Below are positions 6,378-12,373 of a stretch of DNA of 12,373 bases, in pieces (position 1 is the stretch's first letter; every line of letters starts with the position of its first letter). The notes beneath the pieces were generated by a model. It worked only from the letters and a program-made list of their open reading frames with translations. It was not told the DNA's origin and did not search any database. A program made the position numbers and the translations under genes. The stretch is from Planctomycetota bacterium (lineage in GTDB: Bacteria > Planctomycetota > Phycisphaerae > Sedimentisphaerales > Anaerobacaceae): the NCBI GenBank assembly GCA_022567055.1, contig JADFHU010000079.1:1-12373 (forward strand), written 5' to 3'.

Positions 6378-6407
6378 ATTCTAACAAAACGATCGGAACC
6401 AAGTCAA
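6378..6407 (-). promoter_or_regulatory. Candidate promoter for folC, implying a leaderless message
   Basis: On the minus strand TTGACT (6407-6402) and TAGAAT (6383-6378) are 18 bases apart; each box has a single mismatch to consensus. The -10 box contains the first two bases of the upstream ATG at 6379, so that codon could not be in the transcript. Transcription would begin at about 6368-6372, immediately before the ATG at 6367, and neither ATG has a convincing Shine-Dalgarno. Confidence 0.5.
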
Positions 6408-6492
6408 ACATTCCGATAAGATCGGCGCCCATCAGGCGAGTTCTGGTCTGGACTGTGTGTGTAAGTGCTTTAAAAGTATTGACATATCAGGT

Positions 6493-6510
6493 TTCTGGCA
6501 TGTTCTGGCA
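6493..6510. repeat. Tandem TTCTGGCA pair one helical turn apart
   Basis: TTCTGGCA occurs at 6493-6500 and again at 6503-6510, a 10-base period that puts both copies on the same face of the helix. They lie in the 261-base gap between alaC and folC, about 85 bases upstream of the folC -35 box. This could be a tandem binding site or chance. The rest of the gap is AT-richer than the flanking genes and shows no gene. Confidence 0.25.
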
Positions 6511-6628
6511 CCGTGAGAGTTTCTGAAGAATCAATTCCGTATTCTCCAGGAATAATAAGAAAAACTTATGATATATCTCGCCCCGCGTGCAACTTTCGAT
6601 TTTTCGGCAAGCGAGGACACATCTGTCC

Positions 6629-7849
6629 CTACTTCTCCAGTTTGTTCTTGCGAATGGGCTTTTTCTGGTTGTATCGATTAATGTTGCGGACGGCCTGACG
6701 CAGGCGCTGTTCGTTCTCAACCAGGGCGATTCGCATGAAGTTTTCACCATGCTCGCCGAAGGCACGGCCCGGGGCAACCGCCACCTCCGCGTGCTCCATC
6801 AGATCCATCGCATAGTCGATGGTCCCCTTGCCCATGAGATGCTCCGGCGGTACTTTCGCCCAGACGAACATGGACGCGCGGGGTTTTTCCACCTGCCAGC
6901 CGATCCGCTGCAGTCCCTCGCAGAGGACATCGCGCCGGGACTGGTACTTCTGGTTCTGCGCGGAGATGTCCGCTTCGCAGTGCCGCATCGCGATGATACC
7001 GGCGATTTGCACGGCCTGGAAGATGCCGTAGTCGTAGTAGCCTTTGATGGTGGCCAGATGATCAATCAGAGTCGGATTGCCGGCGACGAATCCCACCCGG
7101 AAGCCCGCCATGTTGTAGGGCTTGCTCATGGTGGTGAACTCTACGCCGAGCTCCTTGGCCCCCTTGGCAGCCAAGAAGCTCGGGGGTCGATAGCCGTCGA
7201 ACGCGGTCTCCCCATAGGCAAAATCGTGGATGACGATGAAGCCGACACGTCTGGCCAGATCGACGATTGTTTCAAAGAAGCCTTCATCCACGGTCATGGC
7301 GGTGGGATTGTGTGGGTAGTTCAAGATCAGTACCTTGGGTTTGGGATAGAGGTGTTCACAGACCATGGCAATGTTGTCGAGAAAGGTCTGATCGCATCCC
7401 AAGGGGACCGTGATGACGTTGGCGCCTGCTAGCGTGACACCATAGATGTGGATGGGGAAGGCAGGATCGGGCACGACTGCCGTGTCACCCGGCCCGAGCA
7501 TGGCCAAGCAGAGGTGACTGAAGCCCTCTTTGGAACCGATGCAGGCCAAGACCTCGGTCTCGGGATCCAAGGAAACGTCCCAATTGCGCTTGTACTTGAG
7601 GGCCACTTCTTTCCGCAGGTTCTTGATGCCCTTGGAGGCACTGTAGCGGTGATTGCGGGGATCGGCCGCCGCTTCGCAGAGTTTGTCGGTCACGATTCGC
7701 GGGGCGCTGTCGGTCGGATTTCCCATCCCCAGATCAATGATGTCGGCACCTGCCTGACGTTTGGCTATCTTCAGGGCATTCAGTTGGCCAAATAGATAGG
7801 GCGGCAAGCGTTTGATTCGCTGTGCGGGCTCAATCACAAACTCGGACAT
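6629..7849 (-). CDS. alaC: AlaC-type PLP aminotransferase (glutamate-pyruvate)
   Basis: This 406-residue class I/II, fold type I aminotransferase resembles E. coli AlaC (YfdZ) along its whole length. AlaC makes alanine from pyruvate and glutamate in the cytoplasm. Visible landmarks are RIKRLPPYLF (11-20), DIIDLGMGNPT (36-46), GSKEGFSHL (105-113), NYPHNPTA (177-184), the cofactor-contacting HDFAY (208-212) and the PLP lysine in MSKPYNMAGFRVG (K243). A C-terminal substrate-binding Arg lies in NFMRIALVE. Close relatives are often annotated LL-diaminopimelate aminotransferase, so that activity is the main alternative; the start-to-end match to AlaC makes it the better name. The last dozen residues form a very basic Lys/Arg/Asn tail. 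AAGGA lies 10 bases before the ATG as Shine-Dalgarno, and a promoter-like sequence precedes it. The Nramp-like gene is 103 bases upstream. Confidence 0.85.
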   Translation of the reverse strand: MSEFVIEPAQRIKRLPPYLFGQLNALKIAKRQAGADIIDLGMGNPTDSAPRIVTDKLCEAAADPRNHRYSASKGIKNLRKEVALKYKRNWDVSLDPETEVLACIGSKEGFSHLCLAMLGPGDTAVVPDPAFPIHIYGVTLAGANVITVPLGCDQTFLDNIAMVCEHLYPKPKVLILNYPHNPTAMTVDEGFFETIVDLARRVGFIVIHDFAYGETAFDGYRPPSFLAAKGAKELGVEFTTMSKPYNMAGFRVGFVAGNPTLIDHLATIKGYYDYGIFQAVQIAGIIAMRHCEADISAQNQKYQSRRDVLCEGLQRIGWQVEKPRASMFVWAKVPPEHLMGKGTIDYAMDLMEHAEVAVAPGRAFGEHGENFMRIALVENEQRLRQAVRNINRYNQKKPIRKNKLEK

Positions 7850-7907
7850 GCCGATTCAATCCTTCATGTGTCAATTGCGGGGTTTTCGCCAAAGCGGTGA
7901 AGGGAAC

Positions 7908-7935
7908 AGTGTAGCGAGTCATCGAGAATCTTCAA
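7908..7935 (-). promoter_or_regulatory. Candidate promoter for alaC
   Basis: On the minus strand TTGAAG (7935-7930) and TACACT (7913-7908) are 16 bases apart, within the gap between the Nramp-like gene and alaC. Transcription would start about 50 bases before the alaC ATG. No convincing terminator lies between the transporter stop and this site, so read-through from the gua operon remains possible. Confidence 0.4.
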
Positions 7936-7952
7936 CTGATTTCGGGCAGAGC

Positions 7953-9227
7953 CTAAAATCGACTGCGCAACACCAGCCAGCCGGCAAAGAGAAAAAACAG
8001 GAGGGTCCCAACCAGGAGCAGCGTGGTCAGAGGAGAATTGCGATAGGGCTTCGTGACCCAAGTCGATTGGCCATTGAGAATCAAGAGGGCCAGTGCCAGC
8101 ATCGGTATGAACAGCGCCCCCGTGACCGAATACCATTTGACGAGTTGGGTGAATTCGATCAGGACGAGCCCCGATATCGGCAAGGTGGCTAGGAGTAGTA
8201 GGCTGGAGGCGTAGAGCGCGGACTTGGTCTTGTTGGTCTGGCTTGTCCCCTTTCTGTCCGGGCGCGTTCCCTTCATCTGCGGCCATAGATCCGCGAAGAG
8301 GTAGGGGACGCTCTGCCAGACGCCGAGCAGGCTACTGAAGACGGCGGCCCAGGCCCCGATCAAAAAGGCCCACCGGGCTGCCGGGCCCAGCGCACCCAAC
8401 TGCGTCCTCAAAACGTCGGCCAGATTCGCGATCAGGGTGACACCCTTGCCGGGAGCTGGGGGCAGTTCACTGCCAATGAACACCATGGCCAGCCCAAAGA
8501 GACCGGTCATGGCGTAGGCGACCGCCAGGTCGATGCGACAGGCGCCCAGTGCCCGGACGGACTCGCGTCCCTCCTCGCGGATCCAGTATCCATAGCAGAG
8601 GATCGTCACGGTGCCTCCGACGCCCCCCATCAAGCCAATCGTCCAGGCCAGGCCCTCGCCTCGCCACTGAGGGAGGCTCGGCACTAGGATGCCCATGGCG
8701 ACCTCTTGCCAGGGCGGCGCTAAGGCCAGGGCGGTCCCGATGACCACCGCGAACATGGCTGCAATGCAGATCCCCATGGTCTTGGCGAAGAGCCTGAACC
8801 CGCCCACCTTGATCAGGACGAGGGCGGCGCCACTGTGCAGAACGCCATAGGCGATCTTGTCCTGCTGGGCCGAATGGAAGAGGGGCCAGATGGCATGGGC
8901 GGCCGCGCCACAGGCGCTCATGAGTACCGCCGCGACCAAGAAACTCCATGCCAACAGATAGGCGAAAAAGATCCAGACGACGGATCGCCCCAGATGTGCG
9001 ACGACGCCTTCCAGCAGGGTGTCACCCGTGACCAGTTGCCAACGGGCCAGGCCTTCGTTGAGAAGATATTTGATTCCCGCCCCTAGCACCACGGCCCACA
9101 GGCAGGCCAGGCCCAAGCGGCTTCCCGTGAAGGCGGCGGTGGCCAGGTCACCCGCGCCCACACCGGTGGCGGCGACGAGGACACCTGGACCAAGGATCGA
9201 GAGCCATTTCTTGGTGGGGTAGCCCAT
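7953..9227 (-). CDS. Nramp-family transporter with non-canonical metal-site motifs
   Basis: The 424-residue protein is very hydrophobic, with about 11 predicted membrane helices, the Nramp number. The N-terminus GPGVLVAATGVGAGDLAT aligns with the Nramp TM1 pattern GPGFLAAVGYMDPGNWAT. Canonical Mn/Fe transporters bind metal with Asp and Asn of DPGN in TM1 and with Met (and nearby His) of MPH in TM6. Here the first motif reads GAGD (24-27), and the TM6 region GGVGGTVTILCYGYW (201-215) has no MPH. The fold is therefore Nramp-like, but Mn2+/Fe2+ specificity should not be assumed; Mg2+, another ion or a small solute are all open. A hydrophilic, basic loop (about 317-336) separates the last three helices. 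The ATG lies 6 bases after the guaA stop with only a weak GGA before it, so it is probably co-transcribed with guaBA. Confidence 0.8.
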   Translation of the reverse strand: MGYPTKKWLSILGPGVLVAATGVGAGDLATAAFTGSRLGLACLWAVVLGAGIKYLLNEGLARWQLVTGDTLLEGVVAHLGRSVVWIFFAYLLAWSFLVAAVLMSACGAAAHAIWPLFHSAQQDKIAYGVLHSGAALVLIKVGGFRLFAKTMGICIAAMFAVVIGTALALAPPWQEVAMGILVPSLPQWRGEGLAWTIGLMGGVGGTVTILCYGYWIREEGRESVRALGACRIDLAVAYAMTGLFGLAMVFIGSELPPAPGKGVTLIANLADVLRTQLGALGPAARWAFLIGAWAAVFSSLLGVWQSVPYLFADLWPQMKGTRPDRKGTSQTNKTKSALYASSLLLLATLPISGLVLIEFTQLVKWYSVTGALFIPMLALALLILNGQSTWVTKPYRNSPLTTLLLVGTLLFFLFAGWLVLRSRF

Positions 9228-9233
9228 GGGGGA

Positions 9234-10775
9234 TCATTCCCACTCGATCGTGGCGGGGGGTTTGCTGGAGATGTCGTAGACCACGCGATTGACGCCGCGT
9301 ACTTCGTTGATGATACGGCTCGAGATCCTTGCCAAGACATCATAGGGAATGCGTGAAAAGTCGGCGGTCATAAAGTCGGTGGTGTCAACGGAACGGATGG
9401 CAACGATGTTCTCGTAGCTGCGCTCATCGCCCATCACGCCCACCGTCGAAACGGGCAGCAGGACCGCTAGTGTTTGCGAGACAGACCGGTATAGGCCGGC
9501 GCCTTGGATCTCATCGATGAGGATTTTGTCGGCTAGGCGGAGCACCTCCAGCTTGGCTTCGGTGACCTCGCCGATGATCCTCACGGCCAGACCCGGGCCG
9601 GGAAAGGGATGACGCCACACCATCTTCTCGGGCAGGCCCAGAAACTCTCCCATGTGGCGGACCTCATCCTTGAAGAGATCGCGCAGGGGTTCGACGAGTT
9701 CGAATCCCAGTTGTTCGGGCAAACCGCCGACGTTGTGGTGGAGTTTGATAGTGGCGGCCAGATTGCCATCCTTTGAGCCCGATTCGATGACATCAGGATA
9801 GAGCGTGCCTTGGGCCAGGAAGCGAGCATTTTCAATAGTGACTGCTTCCGACTTGAACGCTTCGATGAACTCCGCACCGATGATCTTGCGTTTCTCTTGG
9901 GGATCGGTGACGCCCACCAGTGCGGTCAGAAACCTGTCCGCCCAGTCGACGACGCGGAGGTCACCATGGAAATGGTCATGGAAGGTGGAGACGACATTCT
10001 CGCGCTCATTCATGCGCAAGAGGCCATTGTCTACGAAGATGCAGGTCAGTTGGTCCCCGATGGCCTCATGGATGAGGCAGGCGACCACGGAGGAATCGAC
10101 GCCGCCGCTGAGTCCGCAGATGAGCTGGCCGTCGCCGACCTGCGATTGGACGGCCTTGATCGATTCAGCTACGACATCTTTCATCTTCCAATCACCCTCG
10201 CATTGGCAGATGGCGTAAAGGAAGTTTTTCAATACTTCCGATCCCAGCGGCGTGTGTGTGACTTCCGGGTGAAACTGGACCCCATAGAAGTTGCTCCGTG
10301 CGTGGTAGACCACGGCATGGGGGCAGGTTTTGGTGGTGGCCAAGGTCACGAAGCCGTCGGTGAGTCGGCCAATTTGATCGCCGTGGCTGGCCCAGACCTC
10401 CATGGAGTGGGGCAATCCCGCCAGAAGCCCTTCGGCCTTGGGAATGGTCAAGTCGGTGCGACCGAATTCACGGTGTTGGGCAGGGAGAATCTCTTCGCCT
10501 AGAATTTGGCAGCCGAGCTGCATCCCGTAGCAGATGCCCAGGACGGGCACGCCCAGCTTGAAGATTTCCTCATCGCAGCGGGGGGCGCCCTCCGCATAAA
10601 CGCTGGCCGGTCCACCGGAGAGAATGATTCCCTTGAGCGGCAACTGTGCGAGCTTGCGGGCGGCGATGTCCCCAGGATAGAGCTTGGAATACACTTTCTG
10701 TTCGCGGACACGTCGCGCGATGAGCTGGCCGTATTGGCTACCAAAATCAAGGATAGCGACGGTCTGCCTGATCAT
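9234..10775 (-). CDS. guaA: GMP synthase (glutamine-hydrolysing)
   Basis: GuaA converts XMP to GMP with ATP and ammonia released from glutamine, the last step of guanine nucleotide synthesis. The 513-residue protein is full length. The class I glutamine amidotransferase domain (about 1-200) has ILDFGSQYGQLIARRVRE, the oxyanion region SGGPASVY (53-60), nucleophile C82 in GICYGMQ, and H169/E171 in QFHPEVTHT. The ATP-pyrophosphatase domain has the P-loop LSGGVDSSVVA (222-232) and FVDNGLLR. The C-terminal dimerisation domain carries ESGSKDGNLAATIKLHHNVGG, HPFPGPGLAVR and the typical ending KPPATIEWE. AAGGA lies about 7 bases before the ATG, but inside a small hairpin. It follows guaB by 33 bases, the standard guaBA order. 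Confidence 0.98.
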   Translation of the reverse strand: MIRQTVAILDFGSQYGQLIARRVREQKVYSKLYPGDIAARKLAQLPLKGIILSGGPASVYAEGAPRCDEEIFKLGVPVLGICYGMQLGCQILGEEILPAQHREFGRTDLTIPKAEGLLAGLPHSMEVWASHGDQIGRLTDGFVTLATTKTCPHAVVYHARSNFYGVQFHPEVTHTPLGSEVLKNFLYAICQCEGDWKMKDVVAESIKAVQSQVGDGQLICGLSGGVDSSVVACLIHEAIGDQLTCIFVDNGLLRMNERENVVSTFHDHFHGDLRVVDWADRFLTALVGVTDPQEKRKIIGAEFIEAFKSEAVTIENARFLAQGTLYPDVIESGSKDGNLAATIKLHHNVGGLPEQLGFELVEPLRDLFKDEVRHMGEFLGLPEKMVWRHPFPGPGLAVRIIGEVTEAKLEVLRLADKILIDEIQGAGLYRSVSQTLAVLLPVSTVGVMGDERSYENIVAIRSVDTTDFMTADFSRIPYDVLARISSRIINEVRGVNRVVYDISSKPPATIEWE

Positions 10776-10779
10776 GACG

Positions 10780-10793
10780 CTTCCTTGAGGAAG
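10780..10793 (-). promoter_or_regulatory. Small hairpin covering the guaA Shine-Dalgarno
   Basis: On the minus strand CTTCC and GGAAG form a 5-bp stem with a TCAA loop. The second arm is part of the guaA Shine-Dalgarno (AAGGAAG). The stem is short, so any effect would be a mild lowering of initiation or a dependence on ribosomes arriving from guaB. Confidence 0.3.
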
Positions 10794-10808
10794 GGGAACA
10801 TTGAAGAA

Positions 10809-12281
10809 CTAGCTGTCAAATGAACTTGAACCCGAATAGTTGGGTGCTTCCCGGGTGATCTGGATGTCGTGTGGATGGGATTCTCCCACGGAAGCAGTCG
10901 TAATGCGGACGAAGCGGCCGTCTTCTCTGAGGTCTTCGATGTTGTGTGCCCCGCAGTAGCCCATTCCGGCTCGTAGTCCTCCGACCAGTTGATACACGAA
11001 ATCGCTGAGTTCGCCTCGATAGGGGACGCGGCCCTCCACGCCTTCGGGAACGAGCTTGCTGGCCTGAGTTTGGCTGCTTTGGCTGTAACGATCGGCAGAC
11101 CCTTGGACCATGGCGCCGAGTGACCCCATTCCCCGATACTCTTTGAACTGTCGGCCCTTGTAGATGACGAGTTGGCCCGGGCTCTCTTTGAGACCCGCGA
11201 AGAGTGACCCCAGCATGACGCTGGAAGCACCGGCGGCGATGGCCTTGGTGATGTCTCCTGAATGTTTGATACCGCCGTCGGCAATGACGGGGATATTGTA
11301 CAGGCGACCGACGCGGGCACAGTCCATGACGGCCGTGATCTGTGGGACGCCCACGCCGGAGATCACCCGCGTCGTGCAGATGGCCCCGGGCCCGATGCCA
11401 ACCTTGACCGCATTGGCCCCGGCCTCGATGAGTTCCTCCGCGGCTTCGGCCGTGGCGATATTTCCGACCACGATGTCAATGGAGTGTCCGGCCTTGATGG
11501 TTCGGACGGTCTCGACCACGTTCTCCGAGTGGCCATGGGCGGTGTCCACGACCAGGACGTCCACGTCGGCGTCGATCAGCGCCTCGGCGCGATCGTAATC
11601 ATGCACGCCCACCGCGGCCCCGACCCGCAGGCGTCCTCGGTCATCGCGGGCGGCCCGAGGGTACTGCTGCACCCGATCGATGTCACGCATGGTGATCAAC
11701 CCGGCCAGTTCACCGGCCCGGTTGACCAGCAACAGCTTTTCAACCCTGCGTTCCTGGAGCATTTCCTTGGCTTCTTCCAGGGTAGTTCCTTCCGGACCGG
11801 TGAGCAGGTTCTCTTTGGTCATGACCAACTGGATCTTGATGTCACGGTCTTTGAGGAACTTGAGGTCACGACGTGTCAGGATGCCGACGAGCTTCCTGCC
11901 GTCGACGATGGGGATACCCGAGACGTTTTGCTCGTTCATCAGCTCGAGGGCACGGCGAACCGGCTCGTCGGGCGAGAGGGTGACGGGGTCCTGGATGACG
12001 CCGTGCTCGGACCGCTTGACCTTCGCCACCTCTCGCGTCTGTTCGGCCGCAGAGAGATTCTTATGGATAATGCCGAATCCGCCCTCCTGGGCCAAGGCGA
12101 TCGCCAGCGCGGATTCCGTGACGGTGTCCATAGCGGCCGACAAGATGGGGATGTTGATGCGAATGTGGTCGGTCAACTGCGTGCTGGTGTCCGCCTGACT
12201 CGGTACCAGATTGCTCTTGGCGGGCCGGAGCAATACGTCGTCAAAGGTGATACCTTCACCCACTATCTTGTTTTCGTCCAT
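10809..12281 (-). CDS. guaB: Inosine-5'-monophosphate dehydrogenase
   Basis: GuaB oxidises IMP to XMP with NAD+, the first committed step to GMP. From the start used here it has 490 residues, the usual length. The catalytic barrel begins with ITFDDVLLRPAKS (11-23) and LSAAMDTVTES (48-57). Two CBS domains are inserted (about 93-205; ISGIP-like VSGIPIVDG and LLLVNRAGELAGLIT). The barrel resumes with DTAHGHS (246-252), the catalytic loop GIGPGAICTTR (295-305, nucleophile C302), ADGGIKHSGD (334-343) and the mobile flap EGVEGRVPYRG (413-423). An upstream in-frame GTG (12308) would add nine residues, but GGAG lies 6 bases before the ATG at 12281, so the ATG is preferred. A strong promoter-like sequence and a 12-base palindrome precede it. 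The CBS pair usually mediates purine nucleotide feedback in this family. Confidence 0.97.
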   Translation of the reverse strand: MDENKIVGEGITFDDVLLRPAKSNLVPSQADTSTQLTDHIRINIPILSAAMDTVTESALAIALAQEGGFGIIHKNLSAAEQTREVAKVKRSEHGVIQDPVTLSPDEPVRRALELMNEQNVSGIPIVDGRKLVGILTRRDLKFLKDRDIKIQLVMTKENLLTGPEGTTLEEAKEMLQERRVEKLLLVNRAGELAGLITMRDIDRVQQYPRAARDDRGRLRVGAAVGVHDYDRAEALIDADVDVLVVDTAHGHSENVVETVRTIKAGHSIDIVVGNIATAEAAEELIEAGANAVKVGIGPGAICTTRVISGVGVPQITAVMDCARVGRLYNIPVIADGGIKHSGDITKAIAAGASSVMLGSLFAGLKESPGQLVIYKGRQFKEYRGMGSLGAMVQGSADRYSQSSQTQASKLVPEGVEGRVPYRGELSDFVYQLVGGLRAGMGYCGAHNIEDLREDGRFVRITTASVGESHPHDIQITREAPNYSGSSSFDS

Positions 12282-12295
12282 TGGCGGCTCCACAC

Positions 12296-12307
12296 TGAGG
12301 GCCCTCA
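12296..12307. promoter_or_regulatory. Perfect 12-base palindrome in the guaB leader
   Basis: TGAGGGCCCTCA is a perfect palindrome lying between the predicted transcription start (about 12320) and the guaB Shine-Dalgarno. Its position just downstream of the promoter suits a repressor operator, but no regulator is known to bind it and it could be chance. As RNA it has no loop bases and would not make a stable long hairpin. Confidence 0.35.
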
Positions 12308-12325
12308 CGGTCCCTTAAATCGCCC

Positions 12326-12354
12326 ACTATAGGGAGGCGGAAAGTGGGCGTCAA
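12326..12354 (-). promoter_or_regulatory. Strong candidate sigma-70 promoter for guaB-guaA-transporter
   Basis: On the minus strand TTGACG (12354-12349) and TATAGT (12331-12326) are separated by exactly 17 bases, each one base from consensus. Transcription would begin near 12320 and give a leader of about 40 bases before the guaB ATG. It is the best promoter match in the window and sits at its right edge, so the genes to the left most likely form a separate unit from whatever lies beyond. Confidence 0.65.
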
Positions 12355-12373
12355 TCTATTTTGATCGTCGCGC

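Noticed and set aside
6505..6522. Possible sigma-54 promoter (TGGCAC upstream of folC)
   Set aside because: TGGCAC is present, but the required TTGC element is missing at the correct spacing.
6615..6628. Hairpin GGACA-loop-TGTCC just after alaC, considered as a terminator
   Set aside because: The stem is only 5 bp and no T-run follows it on the minus strand.
6587..7432. 281-codon plus-strand frame opposite alaC
   Set aside because: It is a shadow of the aminotransferase on the other strand, with composition typical of a reversed gene.
9810..10502. 230-codon plus-strand frame opposite guaA
   Set aside because: It is fully inside GMP synthase, which is complete with all catalytic motifs; no ribosome site or domain supports it.
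721..12308. A hidden defence system, prophage, toxin-antitoxin pair or biosynthetic cluster
   Set aside because: Every sizeable region is explained by core metabolic, ribosomal or transport genes; no integrase, transposase, repeat array or defence domain is visible.
11262..12332. Long 356-codon plus-strand open frame opposite guaB
   Set aside because: It is antisense to the clear IMP dehydrogenase. Its product is rich in Asp, Gly, Val and His with no recognisable domain, as expected from a GC-rich gene read backwards.

Overview
This is an ordinary-looking chromosomal segment from a Gram-negative bacterium with moderately high GC. Two envelope-type proteins (an MCE/MlaD-like anchor and a membrane-tethered TlpA-like protein), long cell-maintenance genes and no mobile elements support this. 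The lineage cannot be fixed from the sequence alone. A Nitrospirota-like or similar deep-branching lineage is my guess, based only on the loose gene order and divergent proteins. I saw no tRNA, rRNA, CRISPR array, insertion sequence or phage gene.

Layout, left to right. On the minus strand at the left lie coaX (pantothenate kinase III, its last residues cut off by the window edge), obgE (ribosome-assembly GTPase) and rpmA (ribosomal protein L27). They are transcribed from the rpmA side, with a clear intrinsic terminator between rpmA and obgE. Next on the same strand is a membrane-anchored TlpA/redoxin-fold protein that has lost both active-site cysteines. A 349-bp divergent intergenic region follows. 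Beyond it is a plus-strand cluster of three genes: rnpA (RNase P protein), a small MerR-type regulator and an MCE/MlaD-like lipid-transport protein. This cluster meets folC (folylpolyglutamate synthase, minus strand) tail to tail, with the stop codons overlapping.

The right half is all minus strand: an AlaC-type alanine aminotransferase, an Nramp-family transporter with altered metal-binding motifs, guaA (GMP synthase) and guaB (IMP dehydrogenase). guaB, guaA and the transporter look like one operon (33-nt and 6-nt gaps) driven by a near-consensus promoter at the extreme right edge. alaC and folC each have their own promoter-like sequence.

Functionally the window mixes core metabolism (GuaB and GuaA make GMP from IMP; CoaX starts coenzyme A synthesis; FolC makes and polyglutamylates folates; AlaC makes alanine from pyruvate) with translation and RNA processing (L27, Obg, RnpA). 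I found no convincing new multi-gene system. The points most worth a second look are the cysteine-free TlpA-like protein, the Nramp homologue without the DPGN/MPH signatures, the unusual rnpA-merR-mlaD cluster away from rpmH, rpmA without rplU, and a folC promoter whose -10 box overlaps the first possible start codon and so implies a leaderless message.
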